Shown: positions 1-8,012 of the stretch, one piece after another
Position numbering within the stretch: position 1 is the stretch's first letter
How the letters are laid out: each line of letters begins with the position of its first letter
DNA from: Thermodesulfovibrionales bacterium
GTDB taxonomy: Bacteria; Nitrospirota; Thermodesulfovibrionia; Thermodesulfovibrionales; SM23-35
Assembly: GCA_022865525.1 (NCBI GenBank)
Contig: JALHSV010000050.1
Coordinates: forward strand, 1-24,567
Direction of reading: 5' to 3'
Length of the DNA: 24,567 bases
Made by a program: the position numbers and the translations under genes
Notes under the pieces: model-generated
What the model was told of the DNA's origin: nothing
What the model saw: only the letters and a program-made list of their open reading frames with translations
The model's database searches: none

Positions 1-870
1 GCCCTGGCAGGACTTGCTGTTACCCGCATCAGCGGCAGTTATTTTGACCTTGATACCCTGCGCCGTGCTGTAGAGGGCATGGAGTATATATTTCACGCCG
101 GGGCCGTGCTGAGCGCTCCGGATTGGCCGGGCTACTTCAGGACCAACGTGGAAGGCACGACAAATATACTGGAGGCCTGCGCGCAGGCAAATCCCGGGCT
201 GAGGAAATTGGTCGTTGTTTCCAGCATTTCAGCCGTTGGTCCGGCCCTTGATAAAAAGCCTCTGCGTGAAGGAGACGATTGCCGGCCCGTGTCGCTGTAT
301 GGAAAGAGCAAATACCTGGCTGAGCAGGCCGCAGCCGCTTTTTTTACTAAGTTGCCGATCGTGATCGTTCGCCCGCCGAACGTGCTGGGGGCCGGGCAAA
401 GAGAGTTGCTTGCCGTCATGAACCTGCTGCGGCGGCGGATCGTGCCTCTGATCGGCCGTGGCGAGAAACAGACCAGCATCTGCTTCGTGCAGGACCTGGT
501 CCGGGCGCTGGTTTTGGTTGCGGAAAATGAGTCGGTCAGGGGCAGAACCTATTTCGTGGCGGCAAAGGAATTCTACTCATGGCGGGAAATTCTGAATCAG
601 CTGCTTCTGGAAATGGACCTGAAATTCGTGCTGAAAATACCCCATCCGCTTATGCTGAGCGTGGCATTTATTTCCGAGGCCATTTCCAGGCTGACGGGAA
701 ATGCGCCCCTGGTCACGCGCAGCGATTTGCGCAGCGCCCGCGACAATTATTGGCTATGCGACACCAGCTTGATCCGTGAGGAACTCGGCTTCCGCAGCGA
801 GGTGGAATTCGGCCAGGGGATCCGGGATATCGTGCGGCAGTTCAAAGCTTTACGGTCGCTACGAAGATAA
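1..870 (+). CDS. NAD(P)-dependent epimerase/dehydratase (extended SDR), 5' truncated
   Basis: Frame 1 is open from the first base, so the gene begins outside the window; the ATG at 79 is internal. About 289 residues remain. The N-terminal glycine-rich cofactor motif is missing, but the core of an extended short-chain dehydrogenase is clear: a strand ending in VVVSSISAVG, then the catalytic YGKSK (YxxxK, Tyr codon at 298-300), then a VIVRPPNVLGAG segment typical of sugar-nucleotide epimerases and related reductases. The substrate cannot be told. Codons are GC-rich, unlike nearly everything from 1015 on, which marks this as flanking chromosome. It ends about 100 bp before the left copy of the tRNA repeat and is convergent with it. 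Confidence 0.85.
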   Translation, partial: ALAGLAVTRISGSYFDLDTLRRAVEGMEYIFHAGAVLSAPDWPGYFRTNVEGTTNILEACAQANPGLRKLVVVSSISAVGPALDKKPLREGDDCRPVSLYGKSKYLAEQAAAAFFTKLPIVIVRPPNVLGAGQRELLAVMNLLRRRIVPLIGRGEKQTSICFVQDLVRALVLVAENESVRGRTYFVAAKEFYSWREILNQLLLEMDLKFVLKIPHPLMLSVAFISEAISRLTGNAPLVTRSDLRSARDNYWLCDTSLIREELGFRSEVEFGQGIRDIVRQFKALRSLRR

Positions 871-967
871 CATCCAGCGCAAGGTCAAGGTCGGAACAAT
901 AAATATTTAAGAAATATGATTTTTTTAAATATTCCTGTATGTTCTCTGGATTTATTAAGGGAAGTTA

Positions 968-1014
968 AAGTGGAGCTGAGGAGGATCGAACTCCCGACCT
1001 TCTGAATGCCATTC
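968..1014 (-). repeat. Left attachment-site repeat (3' half of tRNA-Ala)
   Basis: These 47 bases are identical to 24318-24364. Read on the minus strand they run from the anticodon stem of tRNA-Ala(GGC), through the anticodon and T arms, to the discriminator base plus 3 nt. The sequence then diverges completely, so there is no acceptor 5' strand or D arm and this is not a working tRNA. Such a half-tRNA copy is the classic trace of site-specific integration into a tRNA gene: the element restores the tRNA at one end and leaves this copy at the other. Confidence 0.85.
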
Positions 1015-1330
1015 CAAGGGGCGAAATCGTCAAAACGCCTTGAAACCATTTGCCCATAATGGTTTTGCAATTTGTGGACAAGCCGAAAAACAATAAATGT
1101 GTCTGGTTTGTGACTAGTTGTTTTTCTTTCGTTTACCAATATAGTAAACTTCTTTGTTTTAAATTTATGTTGTTTTTTGTCAAATTTATCAATAATAAAA
1201 GGGAAGGCTCTTTGCTCTTTAATTATTGCGATAATTGTAGTAGCAAAATATCTTCAATACTGGTTTTTTACAGGAACAGCTAAAAATATTAAAGGCAGAC
1301 TGTTGAACTTTTCGTTTCCTTTTAAAATGC
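1015..1330. other. AT-rich non-coding stretch inside the left island end
   Basis: I see no convincing gene here. Small reading frames overlap the tRNA fragment or are low-complexity. The stretch holds a 20-bp segment (1095-1114) matching 16 of 20 positions of 24205-24224 near the other end, a possible recombinase arm site. Just inside the repeat, 1014-1042 contains an imperfect inverted pair (CAAGG...CCTTG). Confidence 0.4.
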
Positions 1331-1339
1331 TTAAAAAGG
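1318..1339 (-). terminator. Possible terminator hairpin at the end of the STAND-partner operon
   Basis: On the minus strand a nine-pair AT-rich stem with one mismatch and a GCAT loop spans the stop codon of the upstream gene. It is followed by an A/T-rich but not poly-U tract, so the call is weak. Confidence 0.3.
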
Positions 1340-1891
1340 ACGGTCTGCTAAAACTTCTATTGTGCCTTCAATTAATTCTTTTATTGTTTTTAGTATATAA
1401 GTTGGTTTGTGCTCTGCGGGAGGTATTAATTGAGGTAAGATTTCAAGAAATCCTTTTTTAGAAACTTTCCAAAGTTCATCCGATGATAAAGTTGCTTCAA
1501 GATTTTCGTAAAAGGAAATTGCTTTTTTTATTTTGCTTAAATAAATGTCCAATTCCTTTACTCCCCAATAATTAAAAGGAATCCAATTAAGCCCAATTCC
1601 TAATAAAAAAGCCGCAAATTGATCATCACTGAAATTTTCAAGAGCTTCTATATATTCATCGATCGTAGCTATCGCCCTTTCAAGGATATAAACTGGGGAT
1701 CCTTGTTCTTGAACCACTAATTCTTTAAGCGTATCAAAAAAAGGAATTTCCTGAGAATATTTCCAGGACTCCTCTTCGTCTGTCATAGATTCTAATTTAT
1801 CATAGAATTCCAAAGCTTTCTCACAATTTGTTTTTTGTAAGAGGAAAATAGTATTAATTGATTTTTTTAACTTATCAGTTTTTTGATTCAT
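1331..1891 (-). CDS. Small helical protein of two similar halves, partner of STAND ATPase
   Basis: This is a 186-residue soluble protein I do not recognise. It contains an internal duplication: residues about 26-88 and about 122-186 share the pattern A(L/I)xFYxxLE, then an acidic linker, (S)W or LWK, a hydrophobic helix, a Y-I-L element and an acidic helix (for example PVYILERAI against PTYILKTIK). The halves are joined by a segment rich in aromatic residues. It starts 12 bp after the stop of the STAND ATPase on the same strand, so the two are almost certainly co-transcribed and probably work together. It has no signal peptide, membrane segment or metal motif. It could be a regulator, inhibitor or effector of the ATPase; the sequence does not say which. 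Confidence 0.75.
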   Translation of the reverse strand: MNQKTDKLKKSINTIFLLQKTNCEKALEFYDKLESMTDEEESWKYSQEIPFFDTLKELVVQEQGSPVYILERAIATIDEYIEALENFSDDQFAAFLLGIGLNWIPFNYWGVKELDIYLSKIKKAISFYENLEATLSSDELWKVSKKGFLEILPQLIPPAEHKPTYILKTIKELIEGTIEVLADRPF

Positions 1892-1903
1892 TTATACCTT
1901 CCT

Positions 1904-4900
1904 TTAAATCAATAATAGTGAACTGAATTGCTTATCAGAGAGCATGCTCTGTCTAAGTCGTTGAATCTCTTTGAATACTATATCTTTGCAGAAACCTTGA
2001 TCATCTCCATCCTTGCCAAAATAAGACAAGTATTTCTTTTTTTCTCCTTCAAAAACAGAATAAACTTTTTCTAAATCAAGCAGATTCCATAATTGATGGA
2101 TACCTTTTTGAGAACTTAATTTTATAATCATTTTTTCGTAAACTAACCTTTGATGTTCTTGTGATAGTTTGTGAATTGCCGCAGAACGTATAGAGCATTG
2201 TTCTTCATCTAAGCACTTCATAAGAATTCTTAAAGAGTCTTCTTTTAAAGCAGTATAATTTGATAGTTCTCTTATTGCGATGACACGAAATTCAACTGGG
2301 ATTTTATTGTCAAAAATAATGGATGAAGGAATTTCATAATTTGTAATAAGGGAAATTTTATTTTGGCGAGTACTGTTATTTTGTTTTTCTTCATTCGTTG
2401 GTCTGAAATGCCATAAAATAAGTGCACACTCTCTTATTGTCTTATCATCATTCAATAAAGCAGATAAAGGGCCAACTGGAAGATTGTTTACTGATGGATG
2501 ATAAATCGTTTTTTTTAGTAAATTATTTATATTATGATTGGCTTTTGAGGAACTATTTACAGATAATTGCGGACTGGATATTGATTTTTTTGATTTTTTT
2601 GTCTGAGTTAAGAATCGCTGAGCTAACCATTTCACTGTCCTGTTTGGATCGCTTTGAAGTATTTCAATTTCATTTTTTACAAATTGATTTGCAAAGGTTG
2701 AAGCAATGTTAACGGCCGCTTTCCTGACTAATGGTGATGAATCATGAAATGCTTTTTCAAGATAGGATATATTTAACTCGGTTTTAAAAGCTGAAAGACT
2801 CATCGCCCACTGTGCTCTGACAACTTCATCTAAATCATTGGAAAGAATCAATAATTGCTGAAATGCCATTTTTGTTCCAATCTTACATAATAGTCTCGCT
2901 TTAAACTTCTTTGTCCAAATAGGATCGTTTTTACGAAATTTAATTAGACTTTCTTCCTTGTGCATAAGATTTGATTTGAGTAAATGAAATGCTAGCAATC
3001 TTAAATTTGGATTTGGATGGTATAATGCTTTTATTAGATATTTATTTGCTTCAGAGGTTTTTGTTTTTGCTAAAGCTCTGATAGCTGCTTCTGCAATATT
3101 AGGAGATTTGCTAAAGATTCTTTTTGCAAGGCTTGAAAAGGTTTTTTGGTCTTTCAATTCACCAATACTTTTTATTGCTGCAAGCACAATTTTCTCATCT
3201 TTAGTTCGCATTTGATTAACTAGGATTGAGCCAGTATCTTGGTGAGATGTTTTAACAATCTGAAAAATTGAATTTATGCGAGTATACTTAGGTCCGGATT
3301 TAATTATTTTAACAATGAGTTCATGCGCTTTAACACCACCTATTTCAATAATTGATTTAACTGCTGTTCGGATTACATAGACATTTTGATCTCTCAATAA
3401 CATTTTCCCTAAAAAAGGAAGAGCTTTTTCCAATTTAATTTTTCCCAGCGCTTCTGCTGCTGCTTGTCGAACATCCGATTCTTCATCAACTAATGAACTA
3501 ATCAAGGCATTGCATGCTTCTTCTGATTTCAGCTCTCCAAGTGCTTCTACAGAGGCTTTTCTGATAGTTGAAGATTCGTCATTAAGAAACTGAACTAAAA
3601 CATTCCAGGATTGGACATTTCTTGTTTTACTTATTCCTATTATTGCCCCTAACCGAACATTCTCCTCTGTTGAGCTGAGCAGTAGATGTTTAAGTGCATT
3701 AGCAAATTTACTCCCGAATGAATTAAACCACTGAAAATGAACTTCCATTTTATCCTTATCTAGTCCAAGGATGCTATAAGCAATAATTTCAAAAACATTA
3801 TCTGAAAACCTTAATAAATGATGAAACGTCCATAAGCGGTTTAATAAATTTTCATCAAGGTTGAATTGGGATATGCGGTATAAACCTGGTAAATATTCAA
3901 GGAAACCTTGTAAAACGGCAGCATCATATTCTTCACTTGCACAATGCTGTTTCAGAATATATTCTGCAAAAAGATCATGGTTAATCCTATAGGCTGATGA
4001 AGTGTCAATGTAACGCAGAGGACGTATTGCATTATTGACAAGAGAATTTAAGGTTTGTCGAAGGTTGTCTGAAACGTCTTCCAGATCAAGACTAATTAAT
4101 CTTTGTTTTAATTGTTTGAAACTGAGCGGAATAGGATGACTTCTCGCAAAGACTTTTAAAACTTCCTTTTGGGATAATTCGAATCGATTATATGTATTTG
4201 CTTGTCCTTTAGATAACACTTCTTGAATTTTTTTGGAAGATAAATGTATTGTGAGTGGGATTCTCTTTTCATCTTTAGTTACCTCATCCCATAGTTGTCT
4301 ACATGAAAGTTGAAGATAATATGGATTCGGTTCTTTGATTTGAGAAAGAATATCATCTATCATTTTTGTACTATAATGTTTACCAATTAACTCTATTGGT
4401 TGTTTGATCGCTTGGACCGCATCTTGCTTTGAAAAACATCCAATACTAAAACGATCAACAAAGTCTGGATTGAAAATTTCATCTCCATATGGGAATTCAA
4501 GAATTCCTTTATGTTCTGGTCTTAAAGCAGTAATCACAAGTAGTTTTGATAAATGAGAAATTTTTGACTCTCGCATCAAGTTAGCAAAAAGACGAACAAT
4601 CTGAGCTCCTCCTTTTATCTGAGAAATGAGTCCATATTGATCAAGAATTATTACTAATAATTTATCTGATTTATTAGCTAAATCGATTAAATAAGATGAT
4701 AGATTGTTCAATCTCTGATTAATTGCTACAGGCACATCACTTACGAAATAATTACTTGGATTAATAGAGAAACCAATAGGAAAACCAATTGTAGCTGACT
4801 TCATTAATTGCTTAAATGAAGCCTGTGTTTTTGGGACATAATGAGATTGATTCTGAAAATCTGAAATAAAACCTTCAATATCTTCTATATAATTCCCAAT

Positions 4901-5137
4901 ATCCATATATATTTTATGATATTTATTTTCCGTTAACTCTGAAAGAAATTTAAGTAATAGCCAAGTTTTTCCGGACCCACCATCTCCCAATATAACACAA
5001 TGCTTCGCATTGATATAAGCAGTGGTACTAGGTGTTAACCTTTTTTTTAGTGTTTGCAATAAAACAGTTCGGCCAACAAAATTTGCTGATTTAAAGTTAA
5101 AAGGGTCATAAGGATTTGTAATCGATTGATCTTTCAT
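1904..5137 (-). CDS. STAND/AAA-type P-loop ATPase with C-terminal HEAT repeats
   Basis: This 1077-residue protein begins with a P-loop ATPase module: Walker A GDGGSGKT (residues 51-58), Walker B LLVIILDQ (about 160-167) and a sensor-like LLVITALRPE (199-208). A winged-helix-like region follows (about 315-395). Residues about 490-845 are HEAT/PBS-lyase-type repeats with recurring IRKASVEALGEL and VRQAAAEALGKI units; more helical repeats run from about 870 to 1040. There is no signal peptide or membrane segment, so it is cytosolic. The order ATPase, winged helix, superhelical repeats is that of STAND (NLR-like) signal proteins, many of which are phage sensors, but a defence role here is inference. 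The usual N-terminal effector is absent, so the 186-residue partner just downstream may supply an output. It heads a two-gene operon. Confidence 0.85.
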   Translation of the reverse strand: MKDQSITNPYDPFNFKSANFVGRTVLLQTLKKRLTPSTTAYINAKHCVILGDGGSGKTWLLLKFLSELTENKYHKIYMDIGNYIEDIEGFISDFQNQSHYVPKTQASFKQLMKSATIGFPIGFSINPSNYFVSDVPVAINQRLNNLSSYLIDLANKSDKLLVIILDQYGLISQIKGGAQIVRLFANLMRESKISHLSKLLVITALRPEHKGILEFPYGDEIFNPDFVDRFSIGCFSKQDAVQAIKQPIELIGKHYSTKMIDDILSQIKEPNPYYLQLSCRQLWDEVTKDEKRIPLTIHLSSKKIQEVLSKGQANTYNRFELSQKEVLKVFARSHPIPLSFKQLKQRLISLDLEDVSDNLRQTLNSLVNNAIRPLRYIDTSSAYRINHDLFAEYILKQHCASEEYDAAVLQGFLEYLPGLYRISQFNLDENLLNRLWTFHHLLRFSDNVFEIIAYSILGLDKDKMEVHFQWFNSFGSKFANALKHLLLSSTEENVRLGAIIGISKTRNVQSWNVLVQFLNDESSTIRKASVEALGELKSEEACNALISSLVDEESDVRQAAAEALGKIKLEKALPFLGKMLLRDQNVYVIRTAVKSIIEIGGVKAHELIVKIIKSGPKYTRINSIFQIVKTSHQDTGSILVNQMRTKDEKIVLAAIKSIGELKDQKTFSSLAKRIFSKSPNIAEAAIRALAKTKTSEANKYLIKALYHPNPNLRLLAFHLLKSNLMHKEESLIKFRKNDPIWTKKFKARLLCKIGTKMAFQQLLILSNDLDEVVRAQWAMSLSAFKTELNISYLEKAFHDSSPLVRKAAVNIASTFANQFVKNEIEILQSDPNRTVKWLAQRFLTQTKKSKKSISSPQLSVNSSSKANHNINNLLKKTIYHPSVNNLPVGPLSALLNDDKTIRECALILWHFRPTNEEKQNNSTRQNKISLITNYEIPSSIIFDNKIPVEFRVIAIRELSNYTALKEDSLRILMKCLDEEQCSIRSAAIHKLSQEHQRLVYEKMIIKLSSQKGIHQLWNLLDLEKVYSVFEGEKKKYLSYFGKDGDDQGFCKDIVFKEIQRLRQSMLSDKQFSSLLLI

Positions 5138-5227
5138 TGACTAGATTTGTAGAAGTTAGATGGCATTATTAACTGTTTATAAAAAAATAATATTTTTGAT
5201 AAAAATATCTTAATATTCATTTTAAGA

Positions 5228-5256
5228 ATTATAAATTGAATTCCATATTTATTCAA
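5228..5256 (-). promoter_or_regulatory. Sigma70-type promoter for the STAND operon
   Basis: On the minus strand TTGAAT (5256-5251) and a perfect TATAAT (5233-5228) are 17 bp apart. Transcription would start near 5221, giving a leader of about 85 nt before the ATG at 5137. The region is very AT-rich, so chance matches are possible. Confidence 0.45.
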
Positions 5257-5404
5257 ATATATATTTAGAAAAACATAAAAATTAAAATCATGATTTTGAT
5301 ATATAACTAAATTATTTAAAAACAGTATTCGTCTTTATTTAGATAGATATAACTCTAGTGTGATTTAATTGAATAAATATAATCATACTCTCTAATTACC
5401 TTGG

Positions 5405-5665
5405 TTAACTGTTCTTGCTTTGTGTTAACAGTACGTCACATTCCCTAGGTTTGTTTGGTTCTTTAGGGGAGAGGTCATATTTGGTGAAGGTTTTTAATTC
5501 TATATCTTCGGTCATTTGTTTACGTAGAGGCCAAGGACAGACATCAAAGGATTCGTTATAAACTTTAATGAGAGAACAGGCCCAAGTAGGCTCGAGGGCA
5601 ACAAAGTATTTACAGATACATTTGCCAGCAGGACAGAATAAGGATTTAGTATCTTGGTAATTCAT
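5405..5665 (-). CDS. Small Cys-rich protein co-transcribed with HTH gene
   Basis: This 86-residue protein is of unknown function. I chose the ATG at 5665 because GAGG lies 6 nt upstream; an earlier in-frame start at 5677 lacks this. The first half has five cysteines in the pattern Cx4CxCx12Cx12C (residues 11, 16, 18, 31, 44), and one more follows near residue 76. This suggests a small metal-binding fold. The gene overlaps the end of the upstream HTH gene by about 20 bp, so the two are translationally linked. Small Cys-rich partners of excisionase-like regulators are plausible in mobile elements, but I cannot name a family. Confidence 0.6.
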   Translation of the reverse strand: MNYQDTKSLFCPAGKCICKYFVALEPTWACSLIKVYNESFDVCPWPLRKQMTEDIELKTFTKYDLSPKEPNKPRECDVLLTQSKNS

Positions 5666-5852
5666 TGTGATCCTCAATCCATTTATCGATATCGGTTAAA
5701 CGGAAGCGGAGGAGCCTACGTTTACCTTCGCCTAGACGGATAACAGGTATACGTCGTTGGAAAACCCACTTGCGAATGGTTTTAGGATTTATGCTTAAGT
5801 AAGTGGATATTTGTTCAAGTGTCATTAAGTTATGTTTGTTATTAAGGAGCAT
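5646..5852 (-). CDS. Excisionase-family / AlpA-like helix-turn-helix DNA-binding protein
   Basis: The C-terminal 58 residues match the excisionase-type HTH (HTH_17) pattern: MTLEQISTYL, then INPKTIRKWVFQRRIP, then a wing with RLLRFRLTDIDKWI. Such proteins act as recombination directionality factors or small regulators of phages and islands. I took the ATG at 5852 (68 residues); 5825 is an equally good start, and a TTG at 5921 is unlikely. A TATAAT lies only 6 bases before the ATG at 5852 (5864-5859 on the minus strand), so the transcript may be almost leaderless. Neither start has a clear Shine-Dalgarno. Its presence fits an integrated element, although no integrase is next to it. Confidence 0.75.
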   Translation of the reverse strand: MLLNNKHNLMTLEQISTYLSINPKTIRKWVFQRRIPVIRLGEGKRRLLRFRLTDIDKWIEDHNELPRY

Positions 5853-5973
5853 GGTTTTATTATATCTTATTTGGGCCTTGTTATTCTGATGCGAAAATAT
5901 TGTTTTAGCAAATATTAACAAGCATTAATAAAAATTGGGTTAGACTGTAGGATAAACTTACACTTATAATCCT

Positions 5974-5995
5974 GACCTTTGGGTTATGAGCCCAA
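5974..5995 (-). other. tRNA-Met-like anticodon arm (tRNA relic)
   Basis: The minus strand shows a five-pair stem TTGGG/CCCAA around the loop CTCATAA (anticodon CAT), followed by the variable-loop-like AGGTC. This is very close to the anticodon arm and variable loop of bacterial tRNA-Met. A possible four-pair arm precedes it, but no acceptor stem or TTC-type T loop can be drawn, so it is not a functional tRNA. Confidence 0.45.
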
Positions 5996-6123
5996 GGTGA
6001 GGCCATGTTGCCCTCCGTCCAGAATGCCTAATAGCAATGGATTTATGGGTTCATTAGAAGTTGCTCTGATTGATTTGTGACCATAAATTGTGACTAAAAT
6101 TTTAGGATGATTTGGAACTGAAT

Positions 6124-6984
6124 TTACATAACTTCTAGAAGTAGTATTTCATCATATCTAGATGAATAATATTCTCGGCATTCTTCTCTCACATTTGATA
6201 ACAATGTCCAAATGTATCTTAAATCTTTTTCCATCTGACAATCAATCTTTGATTGAATTTCAGAATAAATCATAGTAAGGAACTCAATTGCTAATAGAGC
6301 CGCATCTGATTCCACTTGGCCCGGATTTACTTTCTCCGAGTCAGGTATTCTAGAATATGTTCCCAACGCTGCCCCTCTCATTGTAAAATGACTTAAATCA
6401 GAAAATATCCCATAATGTTTTTCATAAATCTCATCGAAAAAGTGTTTGTCCTTTTCTTGTGAAAGTCGCTTTACAATTTTCTTTGGAACAGGCCAGAACG
6501 GTTTCTCACCCTTAATATTGTCTTTCTCTTCTTTGGTCAGTTGGAAATAAACTGCATAATCATCGAGTTCTTTTTGAAAAATAATTGCACTTTTATTTTC
6601 CTTTACTTCTAATTGACCTTCATATAGTTGTTTTGACAAATCTTTCTGCATCATTCTGAATCCCGCCAAATTGAATTCTTTTAAATTCTTTTGAGGATTG
6701 TCTAATAAATAAATTACATTAAATAAAATATCCAGAATTGACCGAAGAAGTATCTGCGCTTGTAATGGGTACTTAACTTTGTTTTTATCATCAATAAGAA
6801 AAACTATTGCTTTATATGTTTGGAAAGCACCATTGCAAATTGTTGCAAGCAGTCCTTGAAGCATATCCAACTTGGGCTTTAAAGTGTCAATAAAACTTAT
6901 AGCAATATTGCAAATGGGGATATCTAGAAGTTTAAAACTGACAGGCTCTGACTTTTTATCTAAAGATAATTGCTTATATTTCAT
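6124..6984 (-). CDS. Helical DUF5677-like protein, third gene of a three-gene operon
   Basis: This is a protein of 286 residues, mostly predicted helix. The pattern resembles DUF5677: a helix with RSILDILFNVIYLL (about 81-94), a central charged segment, a FWPVP motif (about 163-167), and the late motif YGIFSDLSHFTMRG (about 191-204), where the conserved Ser/His element sits. The biochemical role of that family is not established; some of its relatives are thought to be HEPN-like, which is only suggestive here. I used the ATG at 6984; a GTG at 6996 would add four residues, and neither has a strong ribosome site. It begins about 20 bp after the previous gene's stop. Confidence 0.7.
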   Translation of the reverse strand: MKYKQLSLDKKSEPVSFKLLDIPICNIAISFIDTLKPKLDMLQGLLATICNGAFQTYKAIVFLIDDKNKVKYPLQAQILLRSILDILFNVIYLLDNPQKNLKEFNLAGFRMMQKDLSKQLYEGQLEVKENKSAIIFQKELDDYAVYFQLTKEEKDNIKGEKPFWPVPKKIVKRLSQEKDKHFFDEIYEKHYGIFSDLSHFTMRGAALGTYSRIPDSEKVNPGQVESDAALLAIEFLTMIYSEIQSKIDCQMEKDLRYIWTLLSNVREECREYYSSRYDEILLLEVM

Positions 6985-7004
6985 TGTGTTTCGCACTCAC
7001 TTTT

Positions 7005-8009
7005 TTAAGATAATTTCTTGAGTTTATAGTGCTTCAGAATATCATCCTTTGAGTATTGAATAATATTTTCAGGTTTAATTACCATATTGGGCCCGCTTGT
7101 AGAAGTTAAGCCAATAGTACTTGTGCGGCTGACAGAATCTTCAGGGTTAACAAAATCTTCTGGCCATTCAAATTGAACTTTATCTGAGGGAACTCCATTT
7201 AATATTCTTAACGACGATTGAATATTTGCTATAGACATCTGCAGTAGAATCAATTTTTTTGCCATTTCAATCGGGCTCCAATTACGACGAAATCTTTTTA
7301 ACCTTTGATGATGTTTATTTTCTCCTATCGCTTCGGATTTTAAAAAACTCGTGCCGAAATCGCTCTTACTAATTAGTTCCAATTTATCTATTGGTACAGG
7401 TTCGCCAATTTTATTTTGAATACCCATGAAAACTTTATGACTTCCAGGATGAACCCGCAAGCCATGCTTAATACTATTGTATTCATCAGAAAAACCTGTT
7501 TCTAGATATTCGGATGCGAAACTCGTCCATAATTGAGCAAATCCAGTCTTTATTTCTGATTCCTTCACTTTATCTTCCAGAACCAAACATGATAGTAAAA
7601 GAATTGAAATTGATGACCATGAAAGTGTTTCTGCATTTAAGCAAGTAAGAATTGGTTTTTCATTATGTATCTTTTCAATGATATTTTTTAGTTCAAAAGG
7701 TTTGTATAGATTAATCCAGGCGGGCACACAATAAGGTGATTGAATTGCGCTTGCTAAAAGTGCAAAAAAAGATTCTAACGCTATCGAATAAATCATTCGA
7801 ATTAGTAAAGCAGATTGTTGAGAATCACTATTATTTTCATCATCACTTTTATTTTCAAGGGAATTCGCAATATATGAAAAAAATTGTGGGTTTAATCCAT
7901 CAAGGAATTCAAGGGTTATTTTTTTAATATTATCATCCCAAAGACAGAAGGGTCTTTCCCCAACAATAAAATATGAGTGTTGAAGATGTACTCTCTTTTG
8001 TTCAGGCAT
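7005..8009 (-). CDS. Helical protein of unknown function, second gene of the operon
   Basis: This 334-residue protein has no family I can name. The N-terminal two-thirds is helical. It has a hydrophobic helix around residues 68-90 (RMIYSIALESFFALLASAI), a CVPAWINLYKPFELKNII segment (94-111), and EYNSIKHGLRV at 176-186. The NxIKHGxR pattern recalls the late Ser/His motif of the neighbouring DUF5677-like protein and of other HEPN-like helical proteins. The two may therefore be distant relatives or form a hetero-complex; this is inference. The C-terminal 60 residues are Ser/Thr-rich and probably disordered. The gene starts 3 bp after the membrane protein's stop, and its weak ribosome site lies inside that gene's 3' end, so translation is likely coupled. 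Confidence 0.7.
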   Translation of the reverse strand: MPEQKRVHLQHSYFIVGERPFCLWDDNIKKITLEFLDGLNPQFFSYIANSLENKSDDENNSDSQQSALLIRMIYSIALESFFALLASAIQSPYCVPAWINLYKPFELKNIIEKIHNEKPILTCLNAETLSWSSISILLLSCLVLEDKVKESEIKTGFAQLWTSFASEYLETGFSDEYNSIKHGLRVHPGSHKVFMGIQNKIGEPVPIDKLELISKSDFGTSFLKSEAIGENKHHQRLKRFRRNWSPIEMAKKLILLQMSIANIQSSLRILNGVPSDKVQFEWPEDFVNPEDSVSRTSTIGLTSTSGPNMVIKPENIIQYSKDDILKHYKLKKLS

Positions 8010-8012
8010 TCT

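Noticed and set aside
885..1139. Minus-strand 84-residue frame next to the left repeat
   Set aside because: Its middle is a translation of the tRNA-Ala 3' half and the ends are low-complexity; a mirror frame at 24178-24378 arises the same way.
1177..1461. Plus-strand 94-residue hydrophobic frame
   Set aside because: It is antisense to the end of the 186-residue gene and has no ribosome site; the hydrophobicity comes from AT-rich DNA.
5941..6060. Complete tRNA-Met gene
   Set aside because: Only the anticodon arm and variable-loop-like bases fit; acceptor pairing and a seven-base T loop cannot be formed.
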